Shown: in pieces, positions 5,821 to 10,813 of the stretch
Position numbering within the stretch: the stretch's first letter is position 1
How the letters are laid out: every line of letters begins with the position of its first letter
Source of the DNA: Candidatus Nealsoniibacteriota bacterium
GTDB taxonomy: Bacteria; Patescibacteriota; Minisyncoccia; Minisyncoccales; MHMH01
Length of the DNA stretch: 10,813 nt
Direction of reading: 5' to 3'
Assembly: GCA_016186525.1 (NCBI GenBank)
Contig: JACPLM010000011.1
Location: 1 to 10,813 of the forward strand
Notes under the pieces: model-generated
Database searches by the model: none
What the model was told of the DNA's origin: nothing
What the model saw: the letters and a program-made list of their open reading frames with translations, nothing else
Position numbers and translations under genes: made by a program

Positions 5821-7779
5821 ATGGAAAATAAAAAACCTCGCGATTTCGGATTTGCCCGAGTCGGTTTGGCTGTACCAAAACTTAAAGTAGCCGACCCGGC
5901 TTTTAATTCGGGACAGATACTTTTATTGATTGAAAAAGCTAAAAAAGAAGATGTTGATGTTCTGTTGTTCCCGGAACTGTGCCTTACTTCTTATACTGCC
6001 GGAGATCTTTTCCACCAGCAAGTTTTGCTGGAAAAATCTCTGAAAGTTCTCCAAGAAATTATTGGAAAATCGAACGATAGAATGATTGTTGTTTTGGGTA
6101 TGCCATTAGCTTGGGACAACCAAATTTTCAATTGCGCTGTAGTATTCCAAGGGAAGAAAATTCTTGGCGTCGTACCAAAAACATATATACCCGGCTATAA
6201 GGAATTCTACGAGAAGAGATGGTTTGCTTCAGCCAGAAGCGCCATTTCTAAAGAAATCGTGCTTTTGGGCAGAAGGGTTCCCTTTGGGAATGATATGATT
6301 TTTCAAGCGGCTAATTTCCAGAAGCTGGCCATCGGCGTTGAAATTTGCGAAGACCTTTGGCCGCCGATTCCTCAAAGTTCCTATCAGGCAATTGCCGGAG
6401 CAACATTATTGCTGAACTTATCAGCCAGCAACGAGCTTGTCGGCAAAGCGGATTATCGCAGAATGCTTGTCCAACAGCAATCTGCCCGCTGTATTGCCGC
6501 TTACGCTTACTGCGGAGCCGGAGTCGGCGAGTCAACGACTGATGTGGTTTTTGGCGGTCACGGCATTATTGCTGAAAACGGCGAAATATTAAAAGAATCC
6601 GTCAGATTCTGCAGAGAAAGCCAATTAGTAATTCGGGATATTGATTTTTCCAGGCTTCTTTTCTATCGGCAACAGACAACGAGCTTCGGGGATTCGGTTT
6701 TTGAGCTGAACCGCCATTTCAGGAAAATAAGTTTCAAATTGGGGCCGGAGAAATCCTATCTCTTGCAAAGAGAAATTTCACCTCATCCTTTTGTGCCGCA
6801 AGGCGCATCTCAAAAAGATAAAAGATGCGAAGAGATTTTTTCGATTCAGGTTGCCGGCTTAGCCAAGAAAATAGAAGAAAGCAGGGTGAAGAAGGTTTTA
6901 ATTGGCGTTTCGGGCGGGCTTGATTCCGCCTTGGCTTTGCTGGTGGCTGTCAAAACATTTGAGACATTGGGTTTGAATAGAAAAGATATTTCAGCTGTAA
7001 CCATGCCCGGCTTTGGAACTTCCCAACGGACGAAAGAAAATGCCATAAAACTGTGCAAGGCATTGGGAGTAAGTTTGCAGGAAATAGACATTAAAAATGG
7101 CTGCCTGCAGATGTATCAAGATATTGGCCACGATGTTAATATCCAGGACACGGTTTTTGAAAATGTTCAGGCCCGCTGCAGAACCAACCTTCTTTTCGCT
7201 ATCGGCAATAAAGTTAAGGGATTAGTTTTAGGGACGGGAAACCTATCTGAAATTGCTCTCGGTTATTGCACTTTTGGCGGAGACCATCTGTCCCATTACA
7301 ACGTGAATGGCTCTGTTCCAAAAACATTAATAAGATACTTGATTAGGTGGGTGGCCGAAACTCAATTTAACGCAGAAGCTCGTTTAACGCTTGAAGACAT
7401 ATTAGACACTCCGGTTTCCGCAGAATTAATTCCTGCCAAAGACGGCGTTATCAGCCAAAAGACAGAAGAAATTATCGGCCCTTATGAGCTTCAGGATTTT
7501 AATCTATATTATCTTGTTAAGTGGGGCATGACTCCCCAGAAGATTTTATTTTTAGCTCAATTAGCTTTCAAGGGAAAATATTCTGCTCAAGAACTCAAGC
7601 AATGGCTGATATTATTTATTGGAAGATTTTTTGCCAATCAATGGAAGCGTTCCTGTATGCCGGACGGTCCGAAAGTAGGTTCGGTAAGTTTATCGCCCAG
7701 AGGCGATTGGCGCATGCCTTCAGACGCTGAAGTTGCTGCTTGGCTTGAAGAAATAGAAAAGGAGGACAACAATGGTTGA
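5821..7779 (+). CDS. nadE: Glutamine-dependent NAD+ synthetase (EC 6.3.5.1)
   Basis: The 652-residue two-domain enzyme amidates nicotinic acid adenine dinucleotide to NAD+ with ATP and glutamine. The N-terminal nitrilase-type glutaminase has its full Glu-Lys-Cys triad: Glu52 in LLFPELCLTSY, Lys120 in VVPKTYIPGY and Cys176 in EICEDLWPP. The C-terminal ATP-pyrophosphatase domain has the P-loop SGGLDSA (364-370), the ENVQARCRT stretch, GTGNLSEIALGYCTFGGDH and HYNVNGSVPKT. Length and arrangement match the mycobacterial/eukaryotic fused form, not the short ammonia-dependent one. AAGGAG lies five bases before ATG 5821. The gene overlaps the Nudix gene by eight bases. Because its partner is a NadM-type adenylyltransferase, it could instead amidate NaMN first, as Francisella NadE* does; sequence alone does not settle this. 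Confidence 0.96.
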   Translation: MENKKPRDFGFARVGLAVPKLKVADPAFNSGQILLLIEKAKKEDVDVLLFPELCLTSYTAGDLFHQQVLLEKSLKVLQEIIGKSNDRMIVVLGMPLAWDNQIFNCAVVFQGKKILGVVPKTYIPGYKEFYEKRWFASARSAISKEIVLLGRRVPFGNDMIFQAANFQKLAIGVEICEDLWPPIPQSSYQAIAGATLLLNLSASNELVGKADYRRMLVQQQSARCIAAYAYCGAGVGESTTDVVFGGHGIIAENGEILKESVRFCRESQLVIRDIDFSRLLFYRQQTTSFGDSVFELNRHFRKISFKLGPEKSYLLQREISPHPFVPQGASQKDKRCEEIFSIQVAGLAKKIEESRVKKVLIGVSGGLDSALALLVAVKTFETLGLNRKDISAVTMPGFGTSQRTKENAIKLCKALGVSLQEIDIKNGCLQMYQDIGHDVNIQDTVFENVQARCRTNLLFAIGNKVKGLVLGTGNLSEIALGYCTFGGDHLSHYNVNGSVPKTLIRYLIRWVAETQFNAEARLTLEDILDTPVSAELIPAKDGVISQKTEEIIGPYELQDFNLYYLVKWGMTPQKILFLAQLAFKGKYSAQELKQWLILFIGRFFANQWKRSCMPDGPKVGSVSLSPRGDWRMPSDAEVAAWLEEIEKEDNNG

Positions 7780-8440
7780 AATAATAGGCGAAAATAAGTC
7801 CAAACTTGAGAGGTCCGGTAAATTCCAGCAGTGGCTTGACGAATTCGATAAAAAAACAGCCCGAGTTAAGACAATTGAAGAGGGGTGGTCTTTATGGAAA
7901 GGAAAGAACGGAGATGAATTAATTTTCGCTTTGCTTTTTGTTAAATGTCTTGATGAAAATGGCAGAGAAAAAGGAGATGTGGTTTTTTTCCGCAGCGATG
8001 CTGCAGCCGTTTTCTTGGTTATAAAAGATAAAGATACTGGCAAGAAATACGTGGTTTTGGTTGAACAGTTAAGAATACCCAGCGGCGGTAAATTATTGGA
8101 AATACCGGCGGGCAGCGTGGAAGAGCATGGTGGCTTTAAAGGAACAATTGTTAGGGAAGTTGGAGAGGAGGTTGGATTGTCAATTCCCGCTGAAGACTTT
8201 ATTTTTTTGGGTTGGCACTATCCTTCGCCGGGAGCTTGCAACGAGAAAATAGCCCTGTATTACAGCGAAAGCGTTCTTAGCGGAGCGGATATTAAAAAAT
8301 TGGAGGGCAAGTTGACTGGCACCCCTGGCGAATATACGAAAGTAAGGATTTATTTTTTAGAGGATTTTGAGAAATTGGGCATTCACGATGGTAAAACACT
8401 TTTGGCTTACGAGTTGTATCTCCGAAAAGGAGCGAAGTAA
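7772..8440 (+). CDS. Nudix hydrolase, NUDT14-like ADP-sugar (ADP-ribose) pyrophosphatase
   Basis: The 222-residue protein has a Nudix box at 114-136: G114, five residues, then G120 where the consensus has Glu, seven residues, and REVGEEVGL with the metal-binding Glu129, Glu132 and Glu133 intact. The surrounding pattern EQLRIPSGGKLLEIPAG, GFKGTIVREV, PSPGACNEKIALYY and LEGKLTG-GEYTKVR follows the plant AtNUDT14/ADP-sugar diphosphatase layout as I recall it, where Gly also replaces that Glu. Expected reaction: ADP-ribose or ADP-glucose to AMP plus sugar phosphate, recycling products of NAD breakdown. No winged-helix domain follows the Nudix fold, so this is not an NrtR repressor. ATG 7772 overlaps the end of nadE, with AAGGAGG (7759-7765) six bases upstream; its stop shares a base with the next start (TAATG). 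Confidence 0.88.
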   Translation: MVEIIGENKSKLERSGKFQQWLDEFDKKTARVKTIEEGWSLWKGKNGDELIFALLFVKCLDENGREKGDVVFFRSDAAAVFLVIKDKDTGKKYVVLVEQLRIPSGGKLLEIPAGSVEEHGGFKGTIVREVGEEVGLSIPAEDFIFLGWHYPSPGACNEKIALYYSESVLSGADIKKLEGKLTGTPGEYTKVRIYFLEDFEKLGIHDGKTLLAYELYLRKGAK

Positions 8441-9000
8441 TGGAAGGGCTTACGGCTGCATATATTGGAAGATTTCAGCCCTTTGGCAAACATCACCGAA
8501 AGTTAGTCCAATTCATTGATTCACGGCCGGATGTAAAAGGAATTGTTATCGTAAAAGGCGGTTCTCAGTGGAATGACAAAAATTATGATCCATATTCTTC
8601 TCCAGATAGAAATCCCTTCACAGCTGACGAATGCTGCGGCATGATCAATCTTTCTTTGAAAAGCCGGATTAAAAAACCCTACAAAATTGTCAGAGTAGCA
8701 GATACTAAGAGCAAGATGACCGATCCTCTTTGGAAAGAGTGGGTGGAGGCAGTTATTTTTGCTGTAGGCGATAGAGATTTCTTAGTTTATGTTAACGAGC
8801 CGCATACTGTTCGAGCGTTTGAAACGGCCGGTATCCAATGCAGATCGTTTTTGATAGAAAATCTCGGCCCAAGAGCTACTATAATCAGAGATAAAATCGC
8901 TTTTGAGCCGGAAGATGAATGGTCAAAATACGTTGACCCGGAAGTCGCCGGATATCTTAAAAGAATTAATGCTTCAGAAAGAGTTCGTCGTCTTCTATAG
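8440..9000 (+). CDS. nadM: Nicotinamide-nucleotide adenylyltransferase, archaeal NadM type
   Basis: The 186 residues fit NadM enzymes (about 170-190), which join NMN or NaMN to ATP to make NAD+ or NaAD. Seen are the nucleotidyltransferase start YIGRFQPF (8-15), KGGSQW (39-44), NPFTADE (58-64), the middle VADTKSKMTDPLWKEWVEAV, YVNEPHTVRAF, and the C-terminal GPRATIIRDKI (143-153) in place of the ISTSS-type motif. The usual HxGH reads GKHH at 16-19: the last His is kept, the first is Gly. Start ATG 8440 overlaps the Nudix stop by one base, with AAAGGAG just upstream. NadM-Nudix fusions are known in other bacteria, such as Synechocystis slr0787; here the pair is two coupled genes. Confidence 0.85.
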   Translation: MEGLTAAYIGRFQPFGKHHRKLVQFIDSRPDVKGIVIVKGGSQWNDKNYDPYSSPDRNPFTADECCGMINLSLKSRIKKPYKIVRVADTKSKMTDPLWKEWVEAVIFAVGDRDFLVYVNEPHTVRAFETAGIQCRSFLIENLGPRATIIRDKIAFEPEDEWSKYVDPEVAGYLKRINASERVRRLL

Positions 9001-9014
9001 ATAGTATAAAAAAT

Positions 9015-9047
9015 AAAACCCCAAAGCGTTCACGCGATGGGGTTTTT
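9015..9047 (+). terminator. Intrinsic terminator of the NAD operon
   Basis: AAAACCCCA (9015-9023) pairs with TGGGGTTTT (9038-9046) over nine base pairs; an inner GCG/CGC (9026-9028 with 9033-9035) forms a small second helix over a TTCA loop. T5 (9043-9047) follows. It lies 14 bases after the nadM stop. Confidence 0.88.
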
Positions 9048-9050
9048 GAT

Positions 9051-9079
9051 TTGACTGTTATAAAAAATCGTGTTAATCT
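9051..9079 (+). promoter_or_regulatory. Promoter of the second kinase operon
   Basis: TTGACT (9051-9056) is followed after 17 bases by TAATCT (9074-9079), with an extended -10 TG at 9071-9072. The -10 hexamer is weak, but GTGTTAAT and the downstream GTCGAG (9085-9090) match the promoter at 1586-1625. The predicted start falls near 9086. The leader to ATG 9119 is about 33 bases. Confidence 0.55.
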
Positions 9080-9118
9080 CTGTTGTCGAGCGTTCATTTA
9101 CAAAAAGGAGGAATAGAG

Positions 9119-10573
9119 ATGCCGTTAATGGTTGATCAGATTTTGGCAGCGGCTTTTCGCGACAGCGAAATTGCTTCCGTGGAATCTCTGAAAAAAGTCA
9201 CTGAAACAAAAGAGGGATTCAAGGGCCTTTGCCTAGAGAAACAAAAGGAAACAGCTGATATTCTTGGTTTGGCTAATTTGGCCCTTTTGGATTTAGAGGA
9301 AGCGGCCCATTATTTTATTGAGAGCAGAAATAAGGAACGCTTGCGGTCGGTTTTCGAGCTTGCGTTGAGGCACGGAAGATACGCTTTGGTGAGATTTTTC
9401 CTTGAAAGAGGATTTCAAATCGGCGAGGAAAAAGACTACGTCGCATTTCTGAAAACAAAAGCCCTGCCTTATTTGCCATTGTATCGCGATAAGCAAGAGG
9501 GCTTTTCCATAGATGAAAGAGTCCTTGGTATGATAATTGACGATATTAAAGATCCGCGGGAAAAGGCGTTGTCAGAAACAGTTGAATTAATGGAAAAAGC
9601 CGGCAGCAGAAACTTAGTGAAAAAGTTTATTCTGGCCCACTACGCCAAGAACCCGTTATTAATTCAAAGATACGAAGGCGAGTTTAACGGGAATGCTTCG
9701 GGCGGGAGAGAGCGCATTCTGGAAGTTATGCAAGAATATTGCCTTAGCAATGGCCTGGGATTTGTCAGAGCTTTACAGGAGGGCGACAAAGACAATTATT
9801 TTCCATCGGTCGCTCACATTTTTCTTGTCCAAGATGGCAGAAGGAAACTTGTTTTGAAAGAGAATCTATTGCTTCATCAGGACTATTCCCGGTTGGACGG
9901 CTACAGCATGGAAAAAGAGATATTGGCAGTTGTCCGGCACAAGAATATTGTCAGATACCTCGGCAGTGTGGATATAAAAGGCATAGAGTTTCTTGCTTTG
10001 GAGTTTATGCCGGGGATTACCCTTGAAAGGTATGTTAAGCCGGATAATCTTTTGCCGCTTCAGAAAGTAATTGAGATCGTCATAACGCTGGCTGAAGTGA
10101 TTGATTATCTTCATCAAAACAAGATAATTTCCATGGATGTTAAGGATAAGAACGTGATGTACGACGGAGAGAAAGCTGCTTTATTTGACTTCGGCGTTTC
10201 CCAAATCACTCAAAATCCGTTTATCGCTTCTTTGCTGACCACGCCCGAATATACAGCTCCGGAAATGGCTTTGAGCTTCAGGGCCTATCCCCAGACCGAT
10301 ATTTTCCAGCTGGGCATTCTTTTTTATAAGCTGCTGGTAGGTAAAAATCCTTTTGTCAGATACGATCTTTATGATTTCGCAGAAGACGAGGGGCATCGCG
10401 AATCTTGCATTATTAAATTTGTTTTGCCGATGCTTTTCAGGCCCTTGGACAAAAGCCCCAAAGTTTTACAGGAGAATCCGGCTATCGCCGAACTGCTGGA
10501 GAATATGCTGGATAAGGATTATCAAAAAAGGCCCGAACCCGGCGAAATTGTAGAAAAGTTAAGGGGGTTGTAA
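9119..10573 (+). CDS. Helical-repeat protein fused to a divergent Ser/Thr kinase-like domain
   Basis: The 484-residue protein has no signal peptide or membrane segment. Residues 1-215 are predicted to be mostly helical (ADILGLANLALLDLEEAAHY, RSVFELALRHGRYALVRFFL), reminiscent of TPR-like solenoid repeats but without a clear consensus. The kinase domain covers about 216-484: Lys247 in LVLKEN, Glu267 in MEKEIL, RHKNIVRYLG, hinge LALEFM, the catalytic loop as SMDVKDKN (338-345; Asp340, Lys342, Asn345), FDFG (356-359), TAPEM (379-383), Asp394 in TDIFQLG and Arg471. The HRD His and Arg are replaced by Ser and Met, and there is no GxGxxG loop, so it is a non-RD, divergent kinase that may still be active. 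ATG 9119 was chosen because AAAGGAGG lies seven bases upstream and would be inside the gene if TTG 9083 were used. The next gene's ATG follows the stop immediately. Confidence 0.8.
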   Translation: MPLMVDQILAAAFRDSEIASVESLKKVTETKEGFKGLCLEKQKETADILGLANLALLDLEEAAHYFIESRNKERLRSVFELALRHGRYALVRFFLERGFQIGEEKDYVAFLKTKALPYLPLYRDKQEGFSIDERVLGMIIDDIKDPREKALSETVELMEKAGSRNLVKKFILAHYAKNPLLIQRYEGEFNGNASGGRERILEVMQEYCLSNGLGFVRALQEGDKDNYFPSVAHIFLVQDGRRKLVLKENLLLHQDYSRLDGYSMEKEILAVVRHKNIVRYLGSVDIKGIEFLALEFMPGITLERYVKPDNLLPLQKVIEIVITLAEVIDYLHQNKIISMDVKDKNVMYDGEKAALFDFGVSQITQNPFIASLLTTPEYTAPEMALSFRAYPQTDIFQLGILFYKLLVGKNPFVRYDLYDFAEDEGHRESCIIKFVLPMLFRPLDKSPKVLQENPAIAELLENMLDKDYQKRPEPGEIVEKLRGL

Positions 10574-10813
10574 ATGGAAGAGATTCTGGATTTTCTGCAG
10601 ACGATTTATCCGATGAGATTGGACCCAAAAGACATACCGTCCAGTTTGCGCGGCTCTTTTGATAAGGCCATGAATAGATTTCAAAAACCGGAAGCTCTAA
10701 AAAATCTTGACAGGTCAAAAATAGGCATTTGCGAGGAAGTGGCTGATTTGACTTATCAGGTTTTGAAGCTTATTTGCTTAGAGCAAAAGATTTTAACCGA
10801 GGAGACCATCAGG
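10574..10813 (+). CDS. Unrecognised protein, 3' truncated by the window end
   Basis: Eighty codons are open from ATG 10574, directly after the TAA of the kinase gene, and run to the window edge. An AGGGGG stretch about eight bases upstream can serve as ribosome-binding site. The visible residues begin MEEILDFLQTIYPMRLDPK and continue as a charged, mostly helical soluble stretch (RSKIGICEEVADLTYQVLKL). No domain is recognised. Its abutting position implies that it is co-translated with the divergent kinase and may be its partner or substrate. Confidence 0.6.
   Translation, partial: MEEILDFLQTIYPMRLDPKDIPSSLRGSFDKAMNRFQKPEALKNLDRSKIGICEEVADLTYQVLKLICLEQKILTEETIR

Noticed and set aside
7720..8043. 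107-codon minus-strand frame over the nadE/Nudix junction
   Set aside because: It is a shadow of two well-supported overlapping genes, with low-complexity Ser/Phe content.
7772..8440. Nudix protein as an NrtR-type NAD regulator
   Set aside because: NrtR has a C-terminal winged-helix domain and often a degenerate Nudix site; here the protein ends after the Nudix fold and its metal-binding glutamates are intact.
9083..9118. TTG 9083 as start of the second kinase
   Set aside because: It would include the AAAGGAGG ribosome-binding site and start upstream of, or at, the predicted transcription start.
1..10813. CRISPR array, tRNA, rRNA or recoded TGA
   Set aside because: No regularly spaced direct repeats and no cloverleaf or rRNA-like sequence were noticed, and TGA serves as the stop of two well-conserved genes.

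Overview
The window looks like a chromosomal stretch of a Candidate Phyla Radiation bacterium, most likely Parcubacteria/Patescibacteria. This rests on three things: an IS200-like REP-associated transposase tail of the type I recall from those genomes, a short in-frame interspersed repeat encoding PSAGSGQAG, and compact AT-rich operons with strong AGGAGG ribosome-binding sites. TGA is used as a normal stop (for example at 4027-4029 and 7777-7779), so this is not a recoded Gracilibacteria/SR1 genome. No lineage search could be run; the placement is inference.

Region 1 (1-1561) is a repeat-affected zone. It opens with the 3' end of a Y1-type transposase gene, followed directly by a perfect long-stem hairpin. 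A second copy of that hairpin, carrying one compensatory base-pair change, lies 480 bases downstream inside a flavoprotein gene of the HI0933/BaiN-like family. That flavoprotein gene also carries a different interspersed repeat. It is broken by a deletion-type frameshift that removes its conserved GRCN-like segment, and it lacks a visible ribosome-binding site.

Region 2 (1586-5778) is a compact five-gene signalling operon with its own promoter and terminator: a von Willebrand A (vWA) protein with intact MIDAS, a small zinc-ribbon protein, a calcineurin-like metallophosphoesterase, a soluble Ser/Thr protein kinase, and a second vWA protein with a proline-rich tail. The set resembles the known TerY-type vWA/kinase/phosphatase modules. 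Here the phosphatase slot is filled by a metallophosphoesterase instead of PP2C, and there are two vWA proteins.

Region 3 (5758-9047) is an NAD module: glutamine-dependent NAD synthetase (nadE), a NUDT14-like Nudix ADP-sugar pyrophosphatase, and an archaeal-type NMN adenylyltransferase (nadM), overlapping or abutting and closed by a terminator. Its promoter is a perfect consensus TTGACA-17-TATAAT whose -35 lies inside the terminator hairpin of the preceding operon.

Region 4 (9051-10813, continuing outside the window) starts a further operon. It encodes a protein with a long helical N-terminal half fused to a divergent kinase domain (SMD in place of HRD), then an unrecognised gene cut by the window end. 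Its promoter resembles that of the region 2 operon, including GTCGAG near the predicted transcription start. The two kinase operons flanking an NAD module may therefore be co-regulated.
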